From the NCBI GenBank assembly GCA_004124475.1, contig SCKK01000004.1:1-64000 (forward strand): a stretch of DNA of 64,000 bases. Reading direction: 5' to 3'. The position numbers were made by a program, and so were the translations under genes. Position 1 is the stretch's first letter, and every line of letters starts with the position of its first letter. This DNA is from Fidelibacterota bacterium (GTDB lineage: Bacteria; Fidelibacterota; Marinisomatia; Marinisomatales; SCKK01). The notes beneath the pieces are model-generated. The model searched no databases and was not told where the DNA came from. It saw only the letters and a list, made by a program, of their open reading frames with translations. Shown piece after piece: positions 36,375 through 44,719 of the stretch.

Positions 36375-36502
36375 ATCTAACCATCGAGTAGACTGGATTG
36401 TGAACAGCTATTTTAAATTTACATAGTCTTCTGTTATTCAAGTTTTCTGTATTTAATAGGTTTACTCCTTTTGTTCACAACCAGTCACCCGTATCGTTAT
36501 GT
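36375..36502 (+). repeat. attC site
   Basis: Left box ATCTAAC; right box GTTATGT (one mismatch to GTTRRRY). The inner arms AGACTGGATTGTGAACA and TGTTCACAACCAGTC pair with one bulged base, the clearest hairpin of the long attC class in this array. Confidence 0.88.
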
Positions 36503-36605
36503 GTATAGTAGATATAAGCGCAATTGTGTTTATCCTGCTAATCTGGAGTGATAAGAACAATGAATTTATATAATAGTTGGCGGTAATATAAAAAAGGAAA
36601 AGAAT

Positions 36606-37565
36606 ATGCAAACAATATTAGGCTCAGGTGGAGCAATTGGAATCGAATTGGCTAAAGCACTTAGAGAATTCACAAGTGAAATTAGGCTGGTAAGTCGGAA
36701 CTCTAAAAAAGTTAACACGACTGATGAACTTATGTCGGCAGACTTATTAAATGCTGCTGATGTTCGAAAAGCTGTTCAAGGTTCATCTGTAGTTTATGTC
36801 ACATTAGGTTTTCCTTACAGTATAAAAGTGTGGAAGGAAAGTTGGCCAAAACTCATATTCAATGTGATTAAGGCTTGTATAGAACATAACTGCAAATTGG
36901 TGTTCTTCGATAATATCTATATGTACGATTCTAATCATTTGAATGGTATGAACGAAGAAACTCCTATCAATCCTCCAAGCATAAAAGGGAAAGTCAGGGC
37001 TGAAATAGCTAAAATGATCATGGATAAGGTTAGGGAAGGTAAACTAACTGCCCTAATAGCTCGTTCAGCTGATTTTTATGGTCCCAAAATTCAAAACACC
37101 AGTATGCTTACAGAGACAGTTTTTAAACCTTTGAACAATGGGAAGAAAGCAAATTGGATGAGTTCAGTCAATTTCAAGCACTCCTTTACTTACACACCTG
37201 ATGCTGGAAAGGCAACCGCACTACTGGGAAATACTGAAGACGCATACAACCAAATTTGGCATTTGCCTACAGCAGCAAATCCGTTTACTGGCAAAGAATG
37301 GATAGAGGCAATTGCCAAGGAAATGGGAGTAAAACCTAAATATCAAGCTGTACCCAAATTTCTTGTGAAAATTATCGGATTGTTTGTACCTATTATGAGA
37401 GAGATGGTTGAAATGATGTATCAATACGACAGAGACTATGTATTTGATAGTAGCAAATTTGAAAAACGCTTTGATTTTAAACCTACACCCTACGTAAATG
37501 GAATAAGAGAAATTGTACAGAATGATTATAAGAAAACTACCGCTAAAAAAAATAAACGCCATTAA
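36606..37565 (+). CDS. NAD-dependent epimerase/dehydratase (SDR) of a cassette
   Basis: A 319-residue extended SDR. The nucleotide motif GSGGAIGIELAKAL is at the very N-terminus, which begins MQTILGSGG. FDNIYMYDSNH near residue 100 and ARSADFYGP near 152 match SDR-type sugar epimerases or related reductases. The classical YxxxK is not obvious, so the catalytic role is uncertain. The stop codon lies in the loop of a strong terminator hairpin, and an attC follows. Confidence 0.82.
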   Translation: MQTILGSGGAIGIELAKALREFTSEIRLVSRNSKKVNTTDELMSADLLNAADVRKAVQGSSVVYVTLGFPYSIKVWKESWPKLIFNVIKACIEHNCKLVFFDNIYMYDSNHLNGMNEETPINPPSIKGKVRAEIAKMIMDKVREGKLTALIARSADFYGPKIQNTSMLTETVFKPLNNGKKANWMSSVNFKHSFTYTPDAGKATALLGNTEDAYNQIWHLPTAANPFTGKEWIEAIAKEMGVKPKYQAVPKFLVKIIGLFVPIMREMVEMMYQYDRDYVFDSSKFEKRFDFKPTPYVNGIREIVQNDYKKTTAKKNKRH

Positions 37566-37579
37566 AACGGGCGTTTATT
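37551..37579 (+). terminator. Hairpin over the stop codon of the cassette SDR gene
   Basis: AATAAACGCC (37551-37560) and GGCGTTTATT (37570-37579) are perfectly complementary around a nine-base loop that contains the TAA stop. An A run precedes and TTATTC ends it. It should end transcription at the cassette end. Confidence 0.65.
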
Positions 37580-37608
37580 CAAACCAATGAGAATATGATG
37601 ATAAGAAC

Positions 37609-37681
37609 ACATAACAAAACAATGCACTGGACAAATTCTACGCTGGCACTCCGAATTTGCCAGTGATTGTAGGCGTTGGGC
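37609..37681 (+). repeat. attC site (short class)
   Basis: Left box ACATAAC (one mismatch) and right box GTTGGGC (perfect). The arms AATGCACTGG-A-CAAATTC and GAATTTG-CCAGTGATT pair except for one extra base, as in classical attC sites. It is 73 bases long. Confidence 0.92.
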
Positions 37682-37699
37682 AGTAATAAGGAGAAAAAT

Positions 37700-38329
37700 A
37701 TGTTAATCAAAATAAGATCATTCAAGAACCTATTTTTTGATCTCTGGTATAGATTCGGTAAACCACCTTGGATCATCGACGAAGCACAGCCTGACCTCAT
37801 AGCAGCGGCAGAGAAGGGGGAAGTTTGCGGACCCACGGTTCTAGATATCGGATGTGGTGACGGTAACAATGCCATTTATCTTGCCAGTCGCGGCTTCGAT
37901 GTTACCGGTGTAGATTTTTCCGCCAAAGCTATTAGTATTGCCAAACAAAAAGCTCGCGAGGCAGAAGTCGATGTAACGTTTATAACGCTCGATGCTTTAC
38001 ACATCGGAACTCTTGCTAAGCGATTCGACACTGTGATCGACTTCGGGCTTTTCCACAATCTTGGTGACGCGGACCGTCGACGCTACGTTCGCGCACTGAG
38101 CGAAGTTTGTGTGAGCAAGGGTCGATTTCTCATGATGTGTCTCGGTGACGAGGCAGGAGAATATCCCGTTTACCCAAAGCGATACCCTCCAACAATGAGC
38201 CAAGATGATATCCGTACCTCCTTCTCGGAGGGATGGAAAATTGAGTGGTTTCGTTTAGGGATTTGTAAAGTACATGAAAAATTTGAAAACTATTCGTCGT
38301 GGCTAACCGCTATGACATCCACCAAATAA
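37700..38329 (+). CDS. Class I SAM-dependent methyltransferase of a cassette
   Basis: About 209 residues from the ATG at 37700, which has an AAGGAG site 19 bases after the attC box; the earlier TTG lies inside the attC. Motif I is VLDIGCGDGNNAIYLASRGF near residue 46, followed by VTGVDFSAKAISIAK and FDTVIDFGLFHNL near 115. The family includes thiopurine methyltransferase-like detoxification enzymes, which suits an accessory cassette. The substrate is unknown. Confidence 0.9.
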   Translation: MLIKIRSFKNLFFDLWYRFGKPPWIIDEAQPDLIAAAEKGEVCGPTVLDIGCGDGNNAIYLASRGFDVTGVDFSAKAISIAKQKAREAEVDVTFITLDALHIGTLAKRFDTVIDFGLFHNLGDADRRRYVRALSEVCVSKGRFLMMCLGDEAGEYPVYPKRYPPTMSQDDIRTSFSEGWKIEWFRLGICKVHEKFENYSSWLTAMTSTK

Positions 38330-38348
38330 GGCATATACTGGAAGAGCT

Positions 38349-38477
38349 ACCCAACAAGGAGATGCACTGGAGCAGGCTCGTTTTTCGGTTTTTAAACTCG
38401 TTTCCTTAGTTTACGTTGTTTGGTTTTTCAACATCCACCGTATTGGTCCGTCCACCCGGTGATCTTGGCCGTTAGAC
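38349..38477 (+). repeat. attC site
   Basis: Left box ACCCAAC and right box GTTAGAC are both perfect. AGGAGATGCACTGG at the left and CCGGTGATCTTGGCC at the right are the complementary arms. It is 129 bases long and lies 20 bases after the methyltransferase stop. Confidence 0.85.
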
Positions 38478-38512
38478 CGCTAGTGAACAATAATTCCAAG
38501 CAGTATAAATCA

Positions 38513-38707
38513 GTGTTAAAATACTTATTATTACTTATTTTTATTGTTAATGCCTGTTCCTCTTCAAAACTAAAGATTAGTTCCACAAATGATGAGTATA
38601 ATTTTGTATCAAAGAAATCTATTGAATATGAAACGTTCTGGGAAGCCATTGAAAATCTTGACTTTAATTATCTATCTGACCTGTCACTAGATGATGATCA
38701 ACATTGA
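38513..38707 (+). CDS. Small lipoprotein-like ORF, perhaps frameshifted
   Basis: From a GTG at 38513 this 64-residue frame has a lipoprotein-like signal (VLKYLLLLIFIVNACSS, lipobox Cys). It then stops, and another frame of 85 residues starts at 38691 overlapping its end. The two together would make about 145 residues, so one frameshift is possible. The bases from 38471 to 38510 are nearly identical to 40436-40476, so two cassettes share the same start. No family is known. Confidence 0.45.
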   Translation: MLKYLLLLIFIVNACSSSKLKISSTNDEYNFVSKKSIEYETFWEAIENLDFNYLSDLSLDDDQH

Positions 38708-38948
38708 AAATGCATATAGTAAAAAAATCACTCATTGGTCAGCAGGTGGTTTTGAAAAGACTGAAACAAAAATAATCCCCAATTTAACACTCATTCTTAA
38801 TGGGAATGTTTTGCATTTTAAAGTTATTAGAATAAGCCTTCAAAAAGGGATAGTATTTGTAAAGTCAGATGGTAGGTTAGGGATTGATATAGCTCAAGAT
38901 CGTCGCATTATTATTGATTATTTAAATGGAAGATTTGAGTTAAAATGA
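38691..38948 (+). CDS. Hypothetical protein overlapping the small lipoprotein frame
   Basis: An 85-residue frame beginning MMINIENAYSKKITHWSAGG with beta-rich sequence (LTLILNGNVLHFKVIRISLQ). It starts inside the end of the lipoprotein frame. It may be the continuation of that protein after a frameshift, or a second small protein. No known family. A non-coding repeat (copy 2) follows. Confidence 0.4.
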   Translation: MMINIENAYSKKITHWSAGGFEKTETKIIPNLTLILNGNVLHFKVIRISLQKGIVFVKSDGRLGIDIAQDRRIIIDYLNGRFELK

Positions 38949-39038
38949 TTGCGCAATTATACCGGCAGTCTGACCTAATTTAATTATATAGGAATTTTCA
39001 TTTTAGACGAGATTAACAAGATATACAGGAAATATTTC

Positions 39039-39796
39039 ATCCCGACAAGCTTGTCGGGATGACGATAAAGATAATCCCGATGCATCGGGACTAATGTGAC
39101 AAAGAAATTCTATAATGGATCTAATTGATCAGACGTGCGAAACTTGAGTGACAATCTGGCAAAATATTTAGGCGCTTAGTCCCAAATTTACCGGTGGATT
39201 TGCAGTCATTGCTCCGCAAGGAGTTACTACGGAACGAGGGGTGCCGTCCTGCCCGCCCTGTCTGACTGGCGTAGCCAGGCAGGCAGACTGATGTCGAGCA
39301 GGGAAGCTACGGTGGTATATAACGATCAAAAATCGAGGCAAAATTTACTGATTTATTGAAATTCTAAAAACTAATTGTGATGGTATATTAATTCTTGTGC
39401 ATATCAGATATTCTGAATCAAATATCACTGAGATATACGGTTATCTTGTAGCGAATGATTTGAAAGAGATTCTTGGGGAGTAGGAATTTATATCTAGTTA
39501 TTCAGGGTAACATTATGGATTAGGCCTGTTTTTATTGTACAAAAGTTGCTACATTTCATAACCTTATATGAATATGCTTTATACGATGGCGGGGGTAAAT
39601 GAAACATTCTGATAAACAAATTACATGGGATAGTATGGATTGTTATTTAGAATTCTCAACGGTCATGATATTAAGAATTATCATTAATCAGATTTTAACT
39701 ATTGATTCTCGCAAAATACTTACATCCTACAGAGGAATTGTCTAGATATCATGATTTCACGTTACCAAATAATTCGGTATAAATTCTAGTTAGCAA
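39039..39796 (+). repeat. Large non-coding repeat, copy 2, with long attC-like end
   Basis: It is the second copy of 34312-35041. Against copy 1 it carries one clean extra block of 27 bases at 39258-39284, itself a palindrome of the CCTGTCTGACTGGC and GCCAGGCAGGC kind, again a multiple of three. The end is CTAGTTAGCA and stands 20 bases before the DUF4160 gene. The 39556-39796 part is the long hairpin-like end. Confidence 0.65.
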
Positions 39797-39815
39797 AAAA
39801 AGAAAGAGATACAAA

Positions 39816-40076
39816 ATGCCAATAGTATCAAGATTTTTTGGAATAATTATTCGCATGTACTATGATGAACATACTCCCCCTCACATACATGCAGAATACC
39901 AGAGCAAGAAAGCGGTTTTTGATTTTTACGGGAACATAATCAGAGGAAACTTAAATTCAAGAACAGCAACAAAGCTCGTCAGAGAATGGATTGATATTAG
40001 TCTAACCGACCTTGAAGAAGATTGGAAGTTGGCGAGAGGAGGGAAAGAAATTAAGAAAATTGAACCATTAGGATGA
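39816..40076 (+). CDS. DUF4160-domain protein
   Basis: An 86-residue protein with the family pattern MPIVSRFFGIIIRMYYDEHT, then PPHIHAEYQSKKAVFDFYGN, REWIDISLTDLEEDWKLA. DUF4160 and DUF2442 genes often come as a pair that looks like a toxin-antitoxin module, and here DUF2442 follows 8 bases later. Biochemical activity is unknown. An AAAGAAAGAG purine stretch precedes the ATG. Confidence 0.9.
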   Translation: MPIVSRFFGIIIRMYYDEHTPPHIHAEYQSKKAVFDFYGNIIRGNLNSRTATKLVREWIDISLTDLEEDWKLARGGKEIKKIEPLG

Positions 40077-40084
40077 GGTAAAGT

Positions 40085-40339
40085 ATGTGGAACATGAATG
40101 AAGTAATCACAATTGAGTACAAGAAAGATTATATCTACTACATTACATTTGATGATGGCACAAATGGAGATGTAGACTTCGGCGGATATATCAGCAAAGG
40201 TCCTATTTTTGAACCACTACGAGAGCTAAAACTCTTCAAGAAGGCGATAATTGATGGTGGTACGATAGCTTGGCCAAATGGGGCAGATATCGCACCTGAA
40301 ACATTATATGAAAAATTGCTAACAAATCACTGCACCTGA
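40085..40339 (+). CDS. DUF2442-domain protein
   Basis: An 84-residue partner of the DUF4160 gene, with [20 protein letters not shown] and [20 protein letters not shown], the hallmark [10 protein letters not shown] of DUF2442. The pair is carried in one cassette; its end overlaps the attC left box by a few bases, as cassette genes often do. Confidence 0.9.
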   Translation: MWNMNEVITIEYKKDYIYYITFDDGTNGDVDFGGYISKGPIFEPLRELKLFKKAIIDGGTIAWPNGADIAPETLYEKLLTNHCT

Positions 40340-40442
40340 CCCCTGGCCACGGGTTCTAATTTTAGGTTTTTGGTTTATCCGAGTCTTTTCCTTTTTTGTA
40401 GTTTCTGGAATGGCAAGGGGCAGGTGAATTCAAGTGTTAGAC
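40317..40442 (+). repeat. attC site
   Basis: The left box TGCTAAC has two mismatches; the right box GTTAGAC is perfect. The inner arms CTGCACCTGACCCCTGGCCA and TGGCAAGGGGCAGGTGAATT are largely complementary. It overlaps the DUF2442 stop. Confidence 0.85.
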
Positions 40443-40544
40443 CGCCAGTGAACAATAATTCCAAGCAGTATAAATAAATCAAAAAAGGATCATGTTTCCC
40501 TGAAGGCTAATTATGATGCTTCGCTTCAGCATCAATCTATATCT

Positions 40545-40866
40545 TAGAAATTGAAAGTCGATATAAAAAACATATTCGAAAATCTTCGCTCCTGCCTTGA
40601 TTACATGGCACATGATATTTTTGAAGCATGCATTACGGGAAACACACAAAGAAGGCTCTATTTTCCAATTCGACAATCAAGGAATGAATTCAATCAAACT
40701 ATTAATAGCGATTTCTGTAGTATAAACATCTTGCCTGCCCGCCCTCATTCTTCGGGAGCAGGCGGGTTTGTGAAGTGAGTTTGGTTTTCCTTCCATCACC
40801 CAATAAGTTTGATGAAAATTTTGATTTATCAACGATCGTAAAAAAAGAATCGTTCAATTTAGGTTA
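40545..40866 (+). pseudogene. Truncated remnant of an unknown protein, broken by a palindrome
   Basis: A frame beginning near 40551 reads KVDIKNIFENLRSCLDYMAH, DIFEACITGN, LYFPIRQSRNEFNQTINSDF, which looks like the C-terminal part of a conserved protein with no start left. It is interrupted at 40733-40769 by CCTGCCCGCCCTCATTCTTC and GGGAGCAGGCGGG, a palindromic repeat. The protein family is not known to me. It sits between the attC at 40442 and repeat copy 3. Confidence 0.5.
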
Positions 40867-41157
40867 GTGTATCATTATGGATTAGGTATGTTTTTATTGT
40901 ACAAAAGTTGTTACATTTCATAACCCTATATGAATATACTTTATACGATGGTGGAAGTAAATGAAACATTGTGAAAAACAAATTATATGGGACAGAATGG
41001 ATTGTTATTTAGGATTCTCAACGGTCGTGATATTAAGAATTATCATTAATCAGATTTAACTATTGGTTCTTGCAATATGATTACCTCCTGCGTAGAATAA
41101 GATAAATCTCATGAAGTTGAACTATCAGATAATTCTATATCAAAATAAGATTAGACT
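40867..41157 (+). repeat. Large non-coding repeat, copy 3 (partial, diverged)
   Basis: This 290-base stretch matches the last third of copies 1 and 2 (ATTATGGATTAGG, TACAAAAGTTGTTACATTTC, ATACGATGGTGG, GGATTGTTATTTAGGATTCT) with more differences near its end. It again stops shortly (22 bases) before a start codon, so all three copies sit at the front of a gene. Confidence 0.7.
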
Positions 41158-41179
41158 CTAAAGCAAAAGGGGGTGTTAA

Positions 41180-42220
41180 ATGAAACCATCTCGTATTTGG
41201 GAATTATCAAATGAAGCCATCAAAGGGATTTTCGCTTTTCTGCTTATATGTATTTTACTTCTCGATCTTGGCTGTGCAATCATTAAATCTGGCAGTCCTC
41301 CGAAGACGCATGGATATGGGGACATAGACCAATATGGTTGCCAGGAGCCACCCCCGGACGTATTTACTTCAGCAGGCCTTGATGCCGATTTTGCTTCGTC
41401 GACATTTGGGAAAATTGTTACTGGTGAAATCAAGGTTCAAACTAAACCTGAAGTTCTCGATTTGGCAAGCAAAGCAGTTCACGAGGTTCGCATTAGAGAT
41501 TACCTAAGATGCTTGGCAATTAAGCGAGACGGATACAACCTTGAACAAGCAGCTTATTTGGAACTTTTTAACGCTTTTATGGCTACTAATCCCTCCGCAA
41601 CCGAGTTTATTGAATGGCAACAAAATAATCCTTTCCCTATAACTGGTCTTAAACAGATTGAGAACGACGAAGGAATAGGATCGAAAAATCTTAAGATAAA
41701 GGATTCCCAACAAGTCGAAAACTTACAACATGTTATTAAACAGCATATGGAATACTCGCCCGGCGGTATCCAGGTTGTTGGTGATCTGACTGTTAATCCC
41801 GACCCATTAAAATACTTGCCGATTGATGTGAACATCCGAACCAATGTGCTCGCATCACTCAAAGCCCTCCGAGCGGAATATGGAGACGCATGTCCAATCG
41901 TCAAGGTCTCTGTCGAGCAAGGTAGTCGCAATCGTGATCGGATTGTCCAGGACGTCATTGATCTTCTCAAAAACGCTGGTTTTAAGCCCATTCCATTCAG
42001 CAGTAAAATGACATTTCGAACTGGTACTCCTGCCGCTTTCCAGATCAACCTAAATCCTGAGGACACCCCCTTCGTGACGGATCTTTTCCAGGCATTTTCA
42101 CCTTTTTTGAGAACCGATGTTGTTGGCAAACGCAGTACAAACCAGCCGGCCGGAGAGGTAGAAATGGTATTTGAGGGTGAACCCAAGTTCCGGTCAGACG
42201 GTTCAATCAAGTTTGATTGA
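41180..42220 (+). CDS. Hypothetical exported or membrane-anchored cassette protein
   Basis: A 346-residue protein with a hydrophobic segment (GIFAFLLICILLLDLGCAII) near residue 16 that could be a lipoprotein or signal anchor, and a soluble outer part with KAVHEVRIRDYLRCLAIKRD near 110. AGGGGGTG precedes the ATG. A conserved NLQHVIKQHMEYSPGGIQVV block lies near residue 182. I know no family for it. It fills one cassette with a small ORF and an attC behind it. Confidence 0.65.
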   Translation: MKPSRIWELSNEAIKGIFAFLLICILLLDLGCAIIKSGSPPKTHGYGDIDQYGCQEPPPDVFTSAGLDADFASSTFGKIVTGEIKVQTKPEVLDLASKAVHEVRIRDYLRCLAIKRDGYNLEQAAYLELFNAFMATNPSATEFIEWQQNNPFPITGLKQIENDEGIGSKNLKIKDSQQVENLQHVIKQHMEYSPGGIQVVGDLTVNPDPLKYLPIDVNIRTNVLASLKALRAEYGDACPIVKVSVEQGSRNRDRIVQDVIDLLKNAGFKPIPFSSKMTFRTGTPAAFQINLNPEDTPFVTDLFQAFSPFLRTDVVGKRSTNQPAGEVEMVFEGEPKFRSDGSIKFD

Positions 42221-42327
42221 TTCGAAATACTGAGAAAGTAGCCAGCAAGATGAATGCACGCTATTGTCGCTAACACACCAAAGCGTGATTCACGACGTAG
42301 GGTAGTCAAGAATGGAGGCGGTATACA

Positions 42328-42402
42328 ATGAAGAAAGAAGAAATCTGTGACCTGATTGAAGCAAAGCTGAACGAGAGCGTGATTTTTAATTTGGCAACCT
42401 AA
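42328..42402 (+). CDS. 24-residue ORF running into the attC
   Basis: The peptide MKKEEICDLIEAKLNESVIF then NLAT is read from an ATG with a good AATGGAGG ribosome-binding site, and it stops inside the left attC box. It could be a real peptide or the start of a gene truncated at the cassette end. Its function is unknown. Confidence 0.3.
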   Translation: MKKEEICDLIEAKLNESVIFNLAT

Positions 42403-42528
42403 CACTCGCTGCTACGGACGTGAAACGCTGATGGTACGAAACTTGAGTTTGGGAGTTGAAAACATGTTAGATTTAGTCATTATGAAATGTACCAATTATT
42501 ATCACGCCGCAGAGCTATCACGTTAAGC
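42397..42528 (+). repeat. attC site
   Basis: Left box ACCTAAC and right box GTTAAGC are both perfect. CTGCTACGGACGTGA on the left and CACGCCGCAGAGCT on the right pair with a few unpaired bases. The same arms occur in the attC at 45569. Confidence 0.85.
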
Positions 42529-42682
42529 CGACCGCAGGCGGTCGGCTTAACGGAGCCGGCGTATCAAGGATCCGCTTGTCATTCCGCTTGCGGTGGCCTA
42601 ACATGCGGATTGAGCTGACTGCGGTCTCTCCGAAACAAGTTTCGTCGAGATCCTCGCGGCTCATCCGCCGGCTCCGTTAGAA
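42522..42682 (+). repeat. ORF-less hairpin cassette, copy 1
   Basis: Between two attC right boxes lies a 155-base cassette without a gene. It begins with a perfect 14-base inverted repeat (GTTAAGCCGACCGC against GCGGTCGGCTTAAC, two-base loop) and ends in an attC at 42596-42682 (GCCTAAC to GTTAGAA). Copies at 44496 and 47067 are almost identical. Confidence 0.88.
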
Positions 42683-42870
42683 TGCCAGTTATAGTGTAAA
42701 ATAAATCTATAAATTAACCTTATCAGAAAAGGAATCGTTTTTAGTAATATTTAAGGGTGTAGCATGGTCAGCAACTGAAATGGCAGTGCCGTATGTGAAC
42801 CTGTAAACGAGTATTTTGATTAAAAATGGTTCTTTATGTATACCCATAAATTACGAAAAAGAATAAATAA

Positions 42871-44271
42871 ATGAATTTAGCGTTGAAAATAGTAACTACA
42901 TTGTCCTTACTAGTGGGTTTGGGTGCTTCTGTAAATGCGCAAACAGATTATAAAAAACAGGTTGATGCTATCGCAATTATCGCCAACGAGTTGATGAGTT
43001 TTAATGGAACGGTCTTAATTGCAAATTCAGACAGCGTCATTTACCAGCGGTCTTTTGGATTTGCTGACGAAGATAAGCTAGTCGCATTGACACCTGACTA
43101 TCGGTTTGCTCCTGGGTCAGTGATAAAAGAGTTCTCGACCGTAGCCCTGATGATACTTAAGCAGCAAGGTAAGATAAATTATGGTGATAAAGTATCACAA
43201 TATCTATCTGATTTACCTGCATGGGCTTCGACAATTACGATTGAACACATCCTCGCTCATACCAGCGGTTTGGGTGAAATAAAATTTAGCCGTAATCTTA
43301 CAACTGCCGGTGTGATGGGGCAAATAAATGCGGTTGAGAAGTTAAAATACAAACCGGGCGAAGGTTATTCATACGGTAACCTTAATACGGTGCTACGGGC
43401 GTTGATCATTGAAAAAGTTACCGGTAAACCCTTTAATACCTTCATCAAAGAATCTCTTTTTGTCCCGGCTGGCATGATGGACTCTTTTGGCCGGGATGAT
43501 ATAACATCTTCTGCCCCCTTAATAGCCTTCGGGGAACTTCCATTAGCGATAAAAGGGGTAACTGCTTATTCGACAGTGTTAGATTTGTATAAATGGGAAA
43601 AAGCTTTATGGAACAGTGTTCTCGTAAATAAAGACACACTGAAAAAGGTTATCCTTAAACCAGGGTTGAGTGGAAGTTCAGACCGTGCTTATTTCGATTT
43701 TGGTTTTTTTAACAAAAATAAAAAAGGTGACTTAGTTGAGATATGGCATGATGGTACTTATCCAAGTCATTACACACTTAAATCCGTTGATTTTGACAAG
43801 GATTTATTTATCGTCCTTTTGTCTAATGATGGCAGAAAATCAACGCTTTCCGAACTCAGAGACTACATTTCTAATATCTCAGACGACCCAACCTTGAAAA
43901 TGCCAGCTGAATGGTGGTTTACCAATGAAATTAAAACGCAAGGATTTGTTGCTGCGATTAAACAGTTCAAGAGTTTCGTCGAGAGTGGTGATTTTGTTAC
44001 CAATGAATCAAGCTTAAATAGCTTCGGTTATGATTTAGATAGGGAAGGTCAAACTGATGCCGCTCTTGCAATTATGAAGCTGAATCTTGAATATTATCCA
44101 AAGTCGGAAAATGCACATGATAGCTATGCCGAACTATTGATTAAAGCCAAGAAATATACAGAAGCTCTGCCAATTGTTGAACAAGGCATTGTTCTGGCTC
44201 AGAAATCGGGTAATCAATTTCAGCTAGATCGGTTCAAGGAATTTTTGAACGATATTCAAAATAACAAATAG
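42871..44271 (+). CDS. Serine beta-lactamase/penicillin-binding-like protein with TPR-like tail
   Basis: A 466-residue exported protein with a signal peptide ending near NAQ (residue 24). The beta-lactamase family fold is shown by the SxxK motif in APGSVIKEFS near residue 83 and YxN in GYSYGNLN near 168, with the third region WHDGTYPSHY near 290. This is the class C/esterase type, which includes peptidases and esterases. The last 90 residues (LNLEYYPKSENAHDSYAELL) look like tetratricopeptide repeats. As a cassette gene it may give resistance or an unrelated hydrolase activity, which sequence alone cannot tell. Confidence 0.87.
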   Translation: MNLALKIVTTLSLLVGLGASVNAQTDYKKQVDAIAIIANELMSFNGTVLIANSDSVIYQRSFGFADEDKLVALTPDYRFAPGSVIKEFSTVALMILKQQGKINYGDKVSQYLSDLPAWASTITIEHILAHTSGLGEIKFSRNLTTAGVMGQINAVEKLKYKPGEGYSYGNLNTVLRALIIEKVTGKPFNTFIKESLFVPAGMMDSFGRDDITSSAPLIAFGELPLAIKGVTAYSTVLDLYKWEKALWNSVLVNKDTLKKVILKPGLSGSSDRAYFDFGFFNKNKKGDLVEIWHDGTYPSHYTLKSVDFDKDLFIVLLSNDGRKSTLSELRDYISNISDDPTLKMPAEWWFTNEIKTQGFVAAIKQFKSFVESGDFVTNESSLNSFGYDLDREGQTDAALAIMKLNLEYYPKSENAHDSYAELLIKAKKYTEALPIVEQGIVLAQKSGNQFQLDRFKEFLNDIQNNK

Positions 44272-44369
44272 TATTTAGCAGTCATGAGCATGCCCTATGG
44301 ACACTTTTATTGTTTTTCTCGGTCACTGATTAAACCTTTTTATCAATATGTCATTTATAGCAAGTTGCA

Positions 44370-44502
44370 TTCTAACTTTATTTGCAGGCGACCCGGACTT
44401 CGCGGATTGCTCCGAATGATTTCCGAGTGGATTTGATGCACATTTCTCGCTGGAAAATTCGGTGGTAGTAACCGTCCGTGCACCTGAAACTTGCTGTTAA
44501 GC
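44370..44502 (+). repeat. attC site
   Basis: Left box TTCTAAC (one mismatch) and right box GTTAAGC (perfect). GCAGGCGACCCGGAC and GTCCGTGCACCTGA make an imperfect pair. It is the weakest of the + strand attC sites, but it lies where one is expected between the hydrolase and the hairpin cassette. Confidence 0.6.
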
Positions 44503-44656
44503 CGACCGCAGGCGGTCGGCTTAACGGAGCCGGCGTATCAAGGATCCGCTTGTCATTCCGCCTGCGGCGGCCTAACATGCGGATCGAGCTGACTGCGGTC
44601 TCTCCGAAACAAGTTTCGTCGAGATCCTCGCGGCTCATCCGCCGGCTCCGTTAGGT
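44496..44656 (+). repeat. ORF-less hairpin cassette, copy 2
   Basis: Second copy of the 42522 cassette, with the same 14-base inverted repeat and its own attC at 44570-44656 (GCCTAAC to GTTAGGT, both perfect). It is inserted between the hydrolase and the DUF2971 gene. Confidence 0.88.
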
Positions 44657-44719
44657 TGCGTTTTAACTAGGGATGTTAGCTTACACGATGTTGAAGTAAG
44701 TATTCACCAAGAAATACAT

